Positions 27,818 to 36,510 of a stretch of 47,178 bases of DNA are shown here, piece by piece (position 1 is the first letter of the stretch; each line of letters starts with the position of its first letter). Source of the stretch: Paenibacillus oenotherae (GTDB taxonomy: Bacteria > Bacillota > Bacilli > Paenibacillales > Paenibacillaceae); the NCBI RefSeq assembly GCF_019443105.1, contig NZ_JAHZIJ010000031.1, forward strand, positions 1 to 47,178, read 5' to 3'. A program made the position numbers and the translations under genes. The notes below the pieces were generated by a model that was not told the DNA's origin, did not search any database, and saw nothing but the letters and a program-made list of their open reading frames with translations.

Positions 27818-29917
27818 CTATACTTTAAATTTCTGCAAGGAATCCTGAAGCCTGCCCGCCATCGCGCTGAGCGAGCCTGACGCAGACAGCACTTCCTCCA
27901 TGGAAGCCAGCTGCTCCTGTGTTGACGCGGATACCTCCTGCGCTTTGCTGGCCGCATGACTGGCATAGCCAAATGACTCATGAATAGAAGCCGCAACCTG
28001 CTGCGTGCCAGCGGACATCTGCTCGGTAGCCGCTGATATTTCCTCCACTTGGCCAGCAACCCGCTCGACTGCAGACAGAATCGTTCCGAACATGCCGCTC
28101 ACCTCGTTCATAGCGGCAATTCCCTTGGCAGCCTCCTCCACTCCGTGCGCCATCTTGCGGGAAGCCCCGTCCGCATAAGCCTGCATCTCGCTTACAAGAC
28201 CGCCAATATTCTCGGCAGCTTCGCGGGATTGCTCCGCCAGCTTGCGCACCTCCTGGGCAACAACAGCGAAGCCCTTGCCCTGCTCCCCGGCACGAGCCGC
28301 CTCGATATTCGCATTCAGCGCAAGCAGGTTCGTCTGGCGGGCCAGATTGGTAATGAGCGTCACGATCGAGCCAATCTGCTCCGATTGCACACGCAGCTTC
28401 TCAACTGCCTCTGCTGTCTCTCCGGTATTATCGCGAATGGCGGACATCTGCTCTGCCGCCTGCCCCACCGTATCCCGGCCACTCTTCGCTTCCACAGCCA
28501 CCGCTGAGGCCGCCTCATTGACGTTGGCAGTTGTCTCGGCAATACGCCCGATACCATCCGCCATCTCTGACATCGCCGTAGCATTCTGGTCTGCACTACT
28601 CGCCTGATTGTCGGCCTCACTTGTTATTTCCTTCATAATCCCCGCAATATAATGGGCCGCCTCAACGGACTGCCCCGCCGTTGCCTCCAGCTCCTCCGAG
28701 GACGCAGCCACCTGCTCCGCTACCGCCTGATTGTCCCGCAGCACCTCACCGAAGCTGACAGCCATCCGGTTGAACGCTTCTCCAACCCGCATCAGCTCAT
28801 CCTTCGTCTCAAGCTCTATGCGAATGCTCAGATCGCCATCAGCCATTCTTGCAGAATCCTGCTCCAATCTTCTTACCGTTCGCTGGACATTGCTGTAGAA
28901 TGCGGCAAAGAACAGCGCAGCAAGCAGAATGCTTATACCTAATGTGACAATGAGGGTCCCCCGCTTGAACTTCATCTCCTCTATCCGCTCCGCCAGCAAT
29001 CTATCAAGCAGCTTGGAGATTTCGTTATAAAGTACCGAGCTTGCATCAATAACCTTGGTTCCCTCGTCAAAATAATGGGCCGGCTTAATCAAGAAGGCTT
29101 CGTTAATGACCTCCCTCTCGACGATCGCCGCATATTGCCTTGCAGCAGTTGTATTCGTATTGTACAGCCTCTCAAGAGAACCAAGGTCCAGCTGCGCGTT
29201 CCGGGCATTGGTCCAATCCTTGTCCAGTCCCTCCAGCGAGCCTTCAACACGATCCATATCCAGCATCATCTCGATTTTCTGTTCTTCACTTATGGCTCCT
29301 GCAGCGAGTATGCCTCTCCCTTGACCACGCGATTTGCCGACCTTCTCCATCAGCAGCGGAATCCGGTTCACGGCCATATCCATCAAATAATAAGTCTCTA
29401 TCTCGCTATCCAGCGTCAAATTCGACGCATCCGAAATTACGACCATATAATCAAGCAATCCATTGATAAGTGAACTATGACGCTGGAAGCTCTCGGGGGC
29501 GGTCAATCCGCTGTATTGCTCAACCAACAGCGCCCAGTCAGCCTGCCATTCATTCAGCCGCGTCGAAGCCCCGAATGTATCCTCGTGAGCCGCATGAACA
29601 GCATGAACAAACTTCAGCCCGCTCTCGACATCCGCCTCAATTTCCTTCAGCTGTGTGATCGATTCACTCTCGCCGTTAAGGTAACCATTGGCTACGCCGC
29701 GATGCCGCTGAACCGCCATCAGCATTTCCTTGAGCGGCTTCAAGTAGGCTACACCCTCTCGTTCCTTCATCGCGAACCCGATCGAGGACTGTATGGCCCG
29801 AAAGGAATCCACTGTAAGCAGTGTGATCGGGATGACGAACAACAGGCCGATGAGTACGAATTTCTTCCAATAGACAAGACGGTTCATAAGATAAAGGAAC
29901 GGTGCAAGGATCACCAT
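27818..29917 (-). CDS. Methyl-accepting chemotaxis protein with NIT-like sensor
   Basis: A 699-residue membrane receptor. The first membrane segment is at about 18-36, then a large extracytoplasmic helical domain (about 40-320) with [13 protein letters not shown] resembling nitrate/nitrite-sensing (NIT) domains, the second membrane segment (about 323-342), a HAMP domain ([20 protein letters not shown]), and the signalling tip with [20 protein letters not shown]. It ends without a CheR-binding tail. Ligand identity is not visible. AAGGGGAGAG precedes the ATG. It stands alone between hisC and ywhD, without other chemotaxis genes. Confidence 0.88.
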   Translation of the reverse strand: MVILAPFLYLMNRLVYWKKFVLIGLLFVIPITLLTVDSFRAIQSSIGFAMKEREGVAYLKPLKEMLMAVQRHRGVANGYLNGESESITQLKEIEADVESGLKFVHAVHAAHEDTFGASTRLNEWQADWALLVEQYSGLTAPESFQRHSSLINGLLDYMVVISDASNLTLDSEIETYYLMDMAVNRIPLLMEKVGKSRGQGRGILAAGAISEEQKIEMMLDMDRVEGSLEGLDKDWTNARNAQLDLGSLERLYNTNTTAARQYAAIVEREVINEAFLIKPAHYFDEGTKVIDASSVLYNEISKLLDRLLAERIEEMKFKRGTLIVTLGISILLAALFFAAFYSNVQRTVRRLEQDSARMADGDLSIRIELETKDELMRVGEAFNRMAVSFGEVLRDNQAVAEQVAASSEELEATAGQSVEAAHYIAGIMKEITSEADNQASSADQNATAMSEMADGIGRIAETTANVNEAASAVAVEAKSGRDTVGQAAEQMSAIRDNTGETAEAVEKLRVQSEQIGSIVTLITNLARQTNLLALNANIEAARAGEQGKGFAVVAQEVRKLAEQSREAAENIGGLVSEMQAYADGASRKMAHGVEEAAKGIAAMNEVSGMFGTILSAVERVAGQVEEISAATEQMSAGTQQVAASIHESFGYASHAASKAQEVSASTQEQLASMEEVLSASGSLSAMAGRLQDSLQKFKV

Positions 29918-29934
29918 GCTGTTCTCTCCCCTTT

Positions 29935-29955
29935 TTATGTAAGTTTATCTAACAT
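29935..29955 (-). CDS. Possible six-codon leader ORF before the chemotaxis gene
   Basis: ATG TTA GAT AAA CTT ACA TAA sits 17 bases before the receptor gene and is preceded by TTAGGAGGG at a good distance. The site is as strong as that of the receptor itself. It could be a leader peptide that raises re-initiation or it may be chance; no amino-acid bias points to attenuation. Confidence 0.3.
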   Translation of the reverse strand: MLDKLT

Positions 29956-30051
29956 TCTATCCCTCCTAAGTGGCAGTTTCAACTTATTTCAGCTTCTTTA
30001 TAGAAAAATATCTAACATATAAATGACATTAATAATGATTGTTTAATATTT

Positions 30052-30058
30052 TGTCGAA
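30052..30058 (+). promoter_or_regulatory. Spo0A-box-like site TGTCGAA
   Basis: TTTTGTCGAATTA matches the core Spo0A box TGNCGAA, 135 bp upstream of the chemotaxis receptor gene. The 217 bases from 29918 to 30134 hold nothing else that I can support except the short leader ORF. Confidence 0.35.
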
Positions 30059-30134
30059 TTATAGAGGGAGTCGAACGTATGCAGCAAGCCCTTCGATTCC
30101 GGCATCCGGGGAACGCCCTTTATACATACAGAAT

Positions 30135-30815
30135 AAGGGCTGTAAATCTGTACGATGTGGAATGCCTGCGGTCATGAGACTGCCCACGCACTCCTCGCCA
30201 GAGGATGATGCGTCATTCAAACGTCAAGGCAAGCGAGAGGCGAAATACGAGAGGCAAGCTGGGCGAAACATGCGAAACAGCATTTATTCGCTCGTTTCCG
30301 ACCCCCTGAAGGTGAAACGCCTGCCAAAGGGCAGGTATTTCACCTTCATTTTCCCTTACCAGCCGATTTTCCCTCAAATTCATGCTTCATCGCAGGAATG
30401 TTGCCATTATGGCGTCTTGCAGCCGAAATTCATGCACATTCGCAGGCTTCTTGCTCTGTCACGCTGCCGTCAAACCATACTTGGAGAAGGGGAGAGGCAA
30501 CACTCGGGAACCTCCCAGCCGATGCGGGTTATGGCGGCGAAGAGAATGACCGCTATCTGGAAATGGAGCAGATCTACCGCCCGCTCAAAAGCGACTGTAC
30601 GAAGGCGCCGAGGAATCCGGGGAATTCGGGAGATTGGTGAGATTGGGGAGATTCGGGAACCTGCTCAGGGGGAGAGCATGAACCAAGGAGGGCCGTTAAG
30701 TCCCCCATATACAATAGAAAAGATGCTTCCAATCCCACTTGTTAGTGGTTTGGAGGCATCTTATCACATCATTCGGGACTGGCTCATTGGATATTGGACT
30801 TATCGGACAGCCCTT
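30135..30815. mobile_element. IS1182-like relic, internally deleted (copy 2)
   Basis: The element is bounded by AAGGGCTGT (30135-30143) and ACAGCCCTT (30807-30815). From 30307 to 30815 it aligns with the inverted copy at 41.1-41.8 kb: shared blocks include the long GCCTGC hairpin, GAACCTCCCAGCCGAT, the AACCTGCTC...GCATGAACC segment (the transposase stop region) and the GATGCTTCC right end. The transposase body is missing; only the last seven or so codons (AACCTGCTC...GCATGA) remain. A GAGATTGGTGAGATTGGGGA microsatellite-like stretch marks the deletion point. The 938-bp gap 29918-30855 is mostly this element. Confidence 0.6.
30307..30348. repeat. GAAATGCCTGC palindrome, copy at 30.3 kb
   Basis: TGAAGGTGAAACGCCTGC pairs with GCAGGTATTTCACCTTCA over 18 positions with one wobble and one mismatch, and a 6-base loop (CAAAGG). 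It is the same long form as the copy at 41780-41821. Confidence 0.7.
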
Positions 30816-30855
30816 CATAATGGGGATCAGCTTCCTTCCCTCATTATAATAAACG

Positions 30856-31407
30856 TTAAACCGAAAGCCCTTGCTTCAATTCCTCAGGGGAACGATTCCA
30901 CCACTCTTCATTATGCGAAATAAGGAGGCGCTGCAGCGCAGCCTTCTCTTGATCGCCAAGCTCGTTCAGAACGAATCTGCGCTTGATCGCATAATCCAGG
31001 TTGTTCACGTGCTGGGCAAGAATCTTCCATCCGCGCCGCGCTTCCGTGTCTACCAGCATCGGACATGCCGTTGCCCCGGCATAATAGGAGCCTTCCTCGT
31101 TGCGGTCTACCGCTACCCATACGATCCAGCAGAGACGTCCGTTTGGCACATCCTCTTTGTTGGTGCTGAATTTAATCCCTTTCTCTACTTTGCTCTTGGC
31201 GTGCATCGCACCCACATCAATATAAGCCTCGCCATTGTCAATAATGACACAAGCCACATTGCTCAGATCGATGGTTCCCGCTCCGAAGCCTTTATGCTCC
31301 CTGCCGCTCACCACATTAAGCGCCAGCGACCTCTTCTCTTTCTTCTCCGGCGTTCCTGCCGCACTGCCCTCAGGCTGTTGTCCCGGCCCTCGTCCCTGCT
31401 CTGTCAT
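30856..31407 (-). CDS. ywhD: YwhD family protein
   Basis: The 183-residue protein matches the YwhD family, small proteins of unknown function found near pbpG/speEB in Bacillales. Features include LNVVSGREHKGFGAGTIDL, the strand-rich CVIIDNGEAYIDVGAMHAK, WIVWVAVDR and a C-terminal helical part ending NEEWWNRSPEELKQG. The first 30 residues are Gly/Gln/Lys-rich and probably disordered. It is soluble, with no signal peptide. It is divergent from the M1 peptidase gene. Confidence 0.85.
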   Translation of the reverse strand: MTEQGRGPGQQPEGSAAGTPEKKEKRSLALNVVSGREHKGFGAGTIDLSNVACVIIDNGEAYIDVGAMHAKSKVEKGIKFSTNKEDVPNGRLCWIVWVAVDRNEEGSYYAGATACPMLVDTEARRGWKILAQHVNNLDYAIKRRFVLNELGDQEKAALQRLLISHNEEWWNRSPEELKQGLSV

Positions 31408-31478
31408 CCAAGCTCCGCTCCAATCTATTATGTTCTATCCGCTATGCCGCAAGCGAAGGCTTGCCAGCTGGCCCAAAC

Positions 31479-31500
31479 CCGCGTACGGCGCGGATTTTTT
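31479..31500 (+). terminator. Short hairpin plus T run between divergent genes
   Basis: CCGCG and CGCGG around TACGG, followed by ATTTTTT, read as a weak plus-strand terminator 95 bp before the M1 peptidase. It may be a leader attenuator or chance. Confidence 0.3.
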
Positions 31501-31594
31501 GCATGTCCACACATTAATTCCATTTTAGCTAATAATCCGCGAAAAGCAAACATATACATGCTGTAGATGCTTGTCAACGGGAGGGAATCGTTCC

Positions 31595-33595
31595 ATGAAG
31601 CCACGTCACACCAAACGTTTGTTGCTCTTTGCGCTCATCGTCGCCCTGCTTGGGGTGACGGCCCAGCAAGGGTTCGGGGATGCCTGGGTTTCGCAATACA
31701 CATACGCTTTCGCCCCCGACAAACTCAACACCGCTCCAAAGCCTGCCGCGCCTCCAAGCGTACAGGAGCCGGACTCCATCATGCAGCCCAAGCCAGTAGC
31801 GCTCAGCAAGCGGGTCGTTGAATACCATATCGACGTTCACCTGCACGATGATACGAAGCTGCTGCATGGAGAACAGTCGGTCACATGGATTAATCCCGGT
31901 AAAAATCCGGTGTCCGAGCTTTATTTTCACCTGTATCCCAATGCGTTTCAATCCAAGGACTCGACCTTTATGCGCGAATCCGGCGGCCAGCTTCGGGATG
32001 ACAAAGCTACGGGTGCAAGCAACGGGTTCATGAAGCTCTTGTCGCTCACAACAACAGAGGGCGAAAGTCTGCTGCCGCGATTGCACTACGTTCAGCCTGA
32101 CGACGGGAATACGAAGGATATGACACTTGCCAAGCTGCGTTTGCCGAACCCCGTACCCCCTGGCAAAAGTGTCACGCTCAGCATGAAATTCGAGGTCAAG
32201 CTGCCTGAGGTGTTCGCTCGCATGGGCTATTCGGGCAACTTCGTCATGGCGGGGCAATGGTTCCCCAAGCTGTGTGTGTATGAACCTGCCGGAACACGCG
32301 GAAGAACAGCCGAAGGCTGGAACGTCCATCAGTATCACGGCAACTCGGAGTTTTACAGTGATTTTGGCATCTACAGCGTGAAGATCAATGTCCCGCAAGC
32401 CTATAAGGTCGCGGCAACCGGCTTTCCGACGAAGCAGACGGTTATTAAGGATGGCCGCAAAATTTATCAGTTCTACGCGGATGATGTGCATGACTTCGGG
32501 TTCGCAGCTTCTCCGGACTTCGTCTATGCGGAAGAGCCCTTTTCCTCTGATGGGGTGCCGGGTGTGCGAATCAAGCTGTATATGGATCCGCTGCACGCCA
32601 AATTAAAGGATCGCTATTTGCACGCCGCCAAGTCCGCACTCGCCAAATATGCGCAATGGTACGGCTCCTATCCTTACTCAACCTTGTCCATCGTCGTACC
32701 TCCCAAGGGAGGCAACGGAGCCGGCGGGATGGAGTATCCGACGCTTATCACCTCTTTTGCCGCAGAGAATGATAATCCGGGCTACGAGCTCGAACGTACC
32801 GTTGTACATGAGATCGGGCATCAGTACTGGTATGGAATGGTCGCATCGAATGAATTCGAGGAAGCCTGGCTGGATGAAGGGTTCACCTCCTATGCGGAGG
32901 ATAAGGTGATGGAGAGCGAATACGGCGTCCAGCCCAACCTGCCCATTGAAGCCAGCTACATGACCGACCCCGCGCCGCTCAAACAGCTCTCATGGTCGTA
33001 CCAAAGTCATGATCATTATGCAGAGAACGTCTATATGCGCGCCAAGCTCGTTCTGTTCGGCATCGAGAAGCAGGCAGGCGCCCAGGCCATGCGCAAGATC
33101 ATGCGGACGTATTTCCAAAAGTATAAATTCAAGCATCCATCTACCGCTGACTTCCAGCGTGTCGTGGAACAGGTTACCAAGTCCAAGTGGACGGACTATT
33201 TCAGCCAATATGTCTATGGACAGCAGATGGCTGATTACGCGGTAGAGTCCATCCATGTCCAGCCCGTTAAGGAGAACGGCGTGACAAAGTATGAATCTGT
33301 CGTCTTGATTCGCAAGCTGGGCGGCAGTCTCGGACCAGTGCCGATTATCTTTCAATTCTCCGACGGCACAACAATGCCGAAGATATGGCAGGGCCAGGAA
33401 GCGCACATTCAATACAAAATGGTGCATTCGTCCCCGCTCGCATGGGCGGTTATTGACCCGCAAATGAACAATGTGCTGGACAATAAGCGAATCAACAACT
33501 ATATGAAAGCGAATCTGCCGGAGAAGACACGCACCCGCTGGAATATCGGAGTTGCGAAGCTGATTGAAGCCGTATTCACATCCCTGGCGTGGTAG
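31595..33595 (+). CDS. M1 family metallopeptidase, secreted or membrane-anchored
   Basis: The 666-residue precursor has an N-terminal signal or anchor sequence (KRLLLFALIVALLGVTA, about 6-22). An N-terminal beta domain is followed by the catalytic domain with GGMEYPTL (variant of the GxMEN exopeptidase motif), the zinc motif HEIGH and the third ligand Glu exactly 19 residues further in the WLDEGFTSYAE segment. The C-terminal part has a helical region and a beta domain. Enzymes of this type remove N-terminal residues from peptides. The ATG at 31595 follows GGGAGGG at nine bases; an alternative start 24 bases upstream has no site. It probably forms a unit with the membrane protein gene downstream. 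Confidence 0.9.
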   Translation: MKPRHTKRLLLFALIVALLGVTAQQGFGDAWVSQYTYAFAPDKLNTAPKPAAPPSVQEPDSIMQPKPVALSKRVVEYHIDVHLHDDTKLLHGEQSVTWINPGKNPVSELYFHLYPNAFQSKDSTFMRESGGQLRDDKATGASNGFMKLLSLTTTEGESLLPRLHYVQPDDGNTKDMTLAKLRLPNPVPPGKSVTLSMKFEVKLPEVFARMGYSGNFVMAGQWFPKLCVYEPAGTRGRTAEGWNVHQYHGNSEFYSDFGIYSVKINVPQAYKVAATGFPTKQTVIKDGRKIYQFYADDVHDFGFAASPDFVYAEEPFSSDGVPGVRIKLYMDPLHAKLKDRYLHAAKSALAKYAQWYGSYPYSTLSIVVPPKGGNGAGGMEYPTLITSFAAENDNPGYELERTVVHEIGHQYWYGMVASNEFEEAWLDEGFTSYAEDKVMESEYGVQPNLPIEASYMTDPAPLKQLSWSYQSHDHYAENVYMRAKLVLFGIEKQAGAQAMRKIMRTYFQKYKFKHPSTADFQRVVEQVTKSKWTDYFSQYVYGQQMADYAVESIHVQPVKENGVTKYESVVLIRKLGGSLGPVPIIFQFSDGTTMPKIWQGQEAHIQYKMVHSSPLAWAVIDPQMNNVLDNKRINNYMKANLPEKTRTRWNIGVAKLIEAVFTSLAW

Positions 33596-33704
33596 CGCCG
33601 GGGGTGAAGCCTGCAGCCGCCCCAGGGGATAGGGAGACAGACTAGCGGACCGCGGCGATTTCTTAGGGATGGACAAATGCTGTAGTGTTAAGGAGGGATC
33701 AGCG

Positions 33705-34520
33705 GTGAATCATCATGTGAGGCAGGGCTGGCGACTGACGGTGAAGCATTTCTACATTGTGATTATATTGTTTCTGTACGAGCTGCTCTGGGGCTTCTTC
33801 CTGTACCGGATTATTGAAGGTATCGTTGTCCCGCTGCTGAAGCGGTACCCTGACAGCAACCCTGCGGAGGGTGCTGTGCAGCTGTTCCTCGCGGAGGCTC
33901 AGTTCCAGCTGATGAAGACAGATCTCATACGCCCGTATCTATGGCTCTTCGCCTCTATACTGGCCGCGCGGATGCTGCTGACACCTCTGTTCAATGCAGG
34001 ACTGCTGTATTCTCTTTATCATGCGCGAGATGATAGCGGAACGCGCTTCCTGCAGGGCATCCGAACGAAGTGGAAGCCGTTCGCTCTGCTCTATTGCATC
34101 AAGACAGCGCTCACGCTGGCCCCCGCAATATGGCTGCTGCCCCGTGCGCTGGACACGCTTCTTGCCAGCAGCAGCCTCTCGGGCCTTGCGAAGGGAATCG
34201 GCCCCTGGGCCGGAGGCTGGCTGGCGCTGGCATTGCTGCTGCACCTGCTCTTCCTCTCCATGCAGTTCGGAATCGTATCCGGCAGCGGCGCTCTCAGGTC
34301 GATGTGGAGCGGTGTGAGACATTTCATCCCTCTAGTCGGCATCTCGCTGTTAATGTGGGGGATTGGAATACTGATCAGCATAAGCATGGCTTCCGTTTCT
34401 ATGCTGTGGGCGGGATTGATCGCACTCATTCTGCATCAAAGCTACCATCTCATTCGAACCATTATGAAGGTATGGACGGTTGCGTCACAATATGACCTAT
34501 GGCAGTCGAAGCAAACCTGA
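33705..34520 (+). CDS. Multi-pass membrane protein of unknown function
   Basis: The 271-residue product has about six hydrophobic segments (for example FYIVIILFLYELLWGFFLYRI, here shown by its flanks FYIVIIL and WGFFLY, and LVGISLLMWGIGILISISMA). It resembles general bacterial 'DUF4013/GltR-like' integral membrane proteins only in outline; I do not recognise a family. The start is the GTG at 33705, seven bases after AAGGAGG. It follows the M1 peptidase gene by 110 bp on the same strand, so cotranscription is possible. Confidence 0.7.
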   Translation: MNHHVRQGWRLTVKHFYIVIILFLYELLWGFFLYRIIEGIVVPLLKRYPDSNPAEGAVQLFLAEAQFQLMKTDLIRPYLWLFASILAARMLLTPLFNAGLLYSLYHARDDSGTRFLQGIRTKWKPFALLYCIKTALTLAPAIWLLPRALDTLLASSSLSGLAKGIGPWAGGWLALALLLHLLFLSMQFGIVSGSGALRSMWSGVRHFIPLVGISLLMWGIGILISISMASVSMLWAGLIALILHQSYHLIRTIMKVWTVASQYDLWQSKQT

Positions 34521-34570
34521 AATTCGCTATGAAATTCGTCCTCCTGCCTGCAAAACTTCTCAATTATGAG

Positions 34571-34689
34571 AATAATAAAAGACCTCTCAATGCCATATAA
34601 TCATGGTATCGGGAGGTCTTGCCAGCTTTACGTGGAACTTAATGGGTATCCAAACCCTTGATATTACTGGGTTTTCCAGAAACGCTTCG
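34571..34689 (-). ncRNA. Candidate small RNA, about 120 nt
   Basis: A good sigma-A promoter (34696-34723, minus) points to a start near 34689, and a strong terminator ends the transcript: AAGACCTC (34613-34620) pairs with GAGGTCTT (34579-34586), enclosing a second helix CCAT/ATGG, followed by TTTTATTATT. In between are small hairpins (CTGG/CCAG, GGGT/ACCC) and no reading frame with a ribosome binding site. It is on the strand opposite to its neighbours, between a membrane protein gene and the c-di-AMP riboswitch. It is not a known RNA that I recognise. Confidence 0.5.
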
Positions 34690-34695
34690 ATTCCC

Positions 34696-34723
34696 ATTAA
34701 ACTATAACGATATAACTTGTCAA
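34696..34723 (-). promoter_or_regulatory. Promoter of the candidate small RNA
   Basis: Minus-strand perfect -35 TTGACA (34718-34723) and -10 TTTAAT (34696-34701) with a 16-bp spacer. Confidence 0.5.
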
Positions 34724-34810
34724 AAGGTTTCACTCTAATAATTCTAATCTGTGAACAAATCGTGAACAAAGAAGGAGATATGACAGAAAAACAGAATACT
34801 TATACCCTGA

Positions 34811-34962
34811 ATGAAAAATTTGCCGAATTCCCGCAAGGGAAACGGGGGAACCATTTTGGGTGAATTGATGCCGACATTCGAGCTCATTGCATGATCTCGG
34901 ATGCCTGAGGTAATCATAGGGAGCCTTCAACCGAACCCCACAGCTAACCTCGTAGGCATTGG
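34811..34962 (+). promoter_or_regulatory. c-di-AMP riboswitch (ydaO/yuaA type)
   Basis: The leader carries the ydaO signature blocks in order: GCCGAATTCCCGCAAGGGAAA, here best given as GCCGAATTCCCGCAAGG, then CGGGGGAACCA, GGGTGAATTGATG, ATAGGGAGCC, CCGAACCCCACAGCTAACC and TCGTAGGC. This class binds cyclic di-AMP and usually switches off cell-wall hydrolase and potassium genes. The NlpC/P60 gene downstream is a classic target. There are only 15 bases between the aptamer end and the TTG start, with the ribosome binding site in between and no terminator, so control is likely at translation. Confidence 0.92.
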
Positions 34963-34977
34963 AAGGGGTTCAATCTT

Positions 34978-35478
34978 TTGAAAAAGCTTTCTGCAATGCT
35001 GATTGGTCTTGCACTATTGCTCGCATTCCAGGTTGGTAGCGCTTTCGCAGACTCCAAAATGGACGGGTATATCAAAGACCTGATCGGCACGCCGTATCAC
35101 TACGGTGGAACGACGACAAAAGGATTCGATTGCTCCGGGTTCACGATGTATGTGTTCAACAAACTCAACGTCAGTATCCCGCACGCATCCGCATCCCAAG
35201 CAAAGCTGGGCAAGAAAGTCGCAAAGGCTGACTTGATCCCAGGCGATCTCGTATTCTTCAATACGAGCGGTAAAGGCATTTCGCACGTTGGCATCTATGT
35301 TGGAGATGGAAAGTTCGCACACTCTTCCTCCAGCAAAGGCGTTACAATCAGCGGCCTCAGTGATTCCTACTATCAGAAACGCTATGTGACTGCGCGCCGT
35401 GTAATGAGTCCTGAAACGTTCGAGAAATATGCCGATGAACCGTCCGATGAGCCAGACGGTGGCGGAGACGTCGATTAA
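34978..35478 (+). CDS. Secreted NlpC/P60 peptidoglycan hydrolase
   Basis: The 166-residue precursor has a clear signal peptide (KKLSAMLIGLALLLAF, cleavage near SAFA-DS). The mature protein is little more than a catalytic domain: the active Cys in GFDCSGFTMYVF, the His in ISHVGIYVGDGKF and the third polar His in FAHSSSS. A short acidic tail ends the protein. Such enzymes cut D-Glu-meso-DAP bonds in the peptide stem. It starts at TTG (34978) nine bases after AAGGGG, directly under the riboswitch. Because c-di-AMP controls turgor and wall turnover, a link to wall hydrolysis is expected. Confidence 0.93.
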   Translation: MKKLSAMLIGLALLLAFQVGSAFADSKMDGYIKDLIGTPYHYGGTTTKGFDCSGFTMYVFNKLNVSIPHASASQAKLGKKVAKADLIPGDLVFFNTSGKGISHVGIYVGDGKFAHSSSSKGVTISGLSDSYYQKRYVTARRVMSPETFEKYADEPSDEPDGGGDVD

Positions 35479-35509
35479 ATGAAGCTCGGCATCCCCGTGA
35501 TGCACCTTG

Positions 35510-35577
35510 AAGCCGCATTGCGTTTGTCCTCCCAAGACAATCGTGGTGCGGCTTTATTGTTCTTTAATTCCTTTTTA
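35510..35577 (+). terminator. Intrinsic terminator after the NlpC gene
   Basis: AAGCCGCA (35510-35517) and TGCGGCTT (35547-35554) form the base of a long hairpin with an inner TTGTC/GACAA helix, followed by a T-rich tail. The remaining sequence up to 35817 has no convincing gene; a minus-strand open frame (to 35475) runs through the terminator and lacks a ribosome binding site. Confidence 0.85.
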
Positions 35578-35817
35578 CACCATACATGCCGAGCTGAAAC
35601 AAGAGGAGGGAAATCGACATATATGATTCCATCCCGAAGCTGTGCATGGCCCAGTCCAAGCATAACCTTATCCAACCGCTTATCGCCCCGCTTCATGTGC
35701 GAATAATAGATGAGCTGGCATTGGAAATTGTCCAATTGTTCAGCCGGAACGGGTAAAAGCCCCTGAAGCAGGCGACCGAGTGTACTCTGAGCCTGGCGGG
35801 CCCGGAGTAATATTCTA

Positions 35818-36237
35818 TTACAGCACCTCGTAGCGCGCCCACCAGAAGGTAGGTCCCATCTGAACATCCAGCTTCGTAGCACCGGCAGCGAATAGCTCGC
35901 GCAGCTCGAAGGCCGTCTCACACCCTTCACCGCGGCGGTCGGCAACGACAGCTGTCGCGCCCCGGCTAAGCCTCTCATGCCACGCAGCCAGAAACTCTAT
36001 CCTCTGCTCGGATGGCAGCTCGCTAATACAGAAGCAGGCCAGCCCTGCATCATAGTTCCCCGCAATGCCTGCCAGTTCGGGTGCCTGGATCGAATTAAAC
36101 TTCTGTCCCTGCAGCCTTGGCGAGCGGGAACCTGCGATCCGCAGCACCTTTCGTCCTGCAAGCGTCCGGTTCACCGCCTCCTCTACTCCTTTCCACTCTC
36201 TCCATCTGCCTTCCAAGCTGTTCCGCCATCCCGCCAT
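35818..36237 (-). CDS. Small class I methyltransferase-like protein
   Basis: The 139-residue product looks like the second half of a class I SAM-dependent methyltransferase: RKVLRIAGSR (motif I-like, but with A-G-S instead of GxGxG), NYDAGLACFCISELP (motif II region) and RLSRGATAVVADRR. The short length and altered motif I make activity doubtful. The start is the ATG at 36235-36237, seven bases after AGGAGGG. It is divergent from the Lhr helicase gene, and its partner is unknown. Confidence 0.6.
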   Translation of the reverse strand: MAGWRNSLEGRWREWKGVEEAVNRTLAGRKVLRIAGSRSPRLQGQKFNSIQAPELAGIAGNYDAGLACFCISELPSEQRIEFLAAWHERLSRGATAVVADRRGEGCETAFELRELFAAGATKLDVQMGPTFWWARYEVL

Positions 36238-36378
36238 ATTCATTCCCTCCTGTTAACTGCAGCTCTCTGCTGATATATATGAGGGAATGCTCGTAATCTG
36301 ACCACTAACCCCTTCATGAATCACTAACTGACAGGACAGGATCATTTATGAAAAAGATCATCGCAGCAGAACTTGTCC

Positions 36379-36406
36379 TTTGTCACCTTGCAAAAAAAGG
36401 TATAAT
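36379..36406 (+). promoter_or_regulatory. Promoter of the Lhr helicase gene
   Basis: A perfect -10 TATAAT (36401-36406) is preceded by TTTGTC/TTGTCA at 15-16 bp (36379-36385), about 105 bp before the start codon, in the divergent gap 36238-36510. Confidence 0.5.
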
Positions 36407-36510
36407 GTAACCACAAAAGCATCCCCGCCGCAGAGGGAATAGAAGGAATCGGCGGCATGCATATACATAAACCCTGCTTTACAACCCTGCACATTAGAAG
36501 GAGCTGCTGT

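Noticed and set aside
30039-30923. 294-codon plus-strand open frame
   Set aside because: It runs through an IS relic, hairpins and the end of ywhD, with no family features.
31574-32596. 340-codon minus-strand open frame
   Set aside because: It is antisense to the M1 peptidase, which has clear zinc-protease motifs.
34587-34769. 60-codon minus-strand open frame across the candidate small RNA
   Set aside because: Its start lies upstream of the predicted transcription start and it has no ribosome binding site; the non-coding reading fits better.
35475-35978. 167-codon minus-strand open frame
   Set aside because: It runs through the nlpC terminator and overlaps the methyltransferase-like gene; no ribosome binding site was found.
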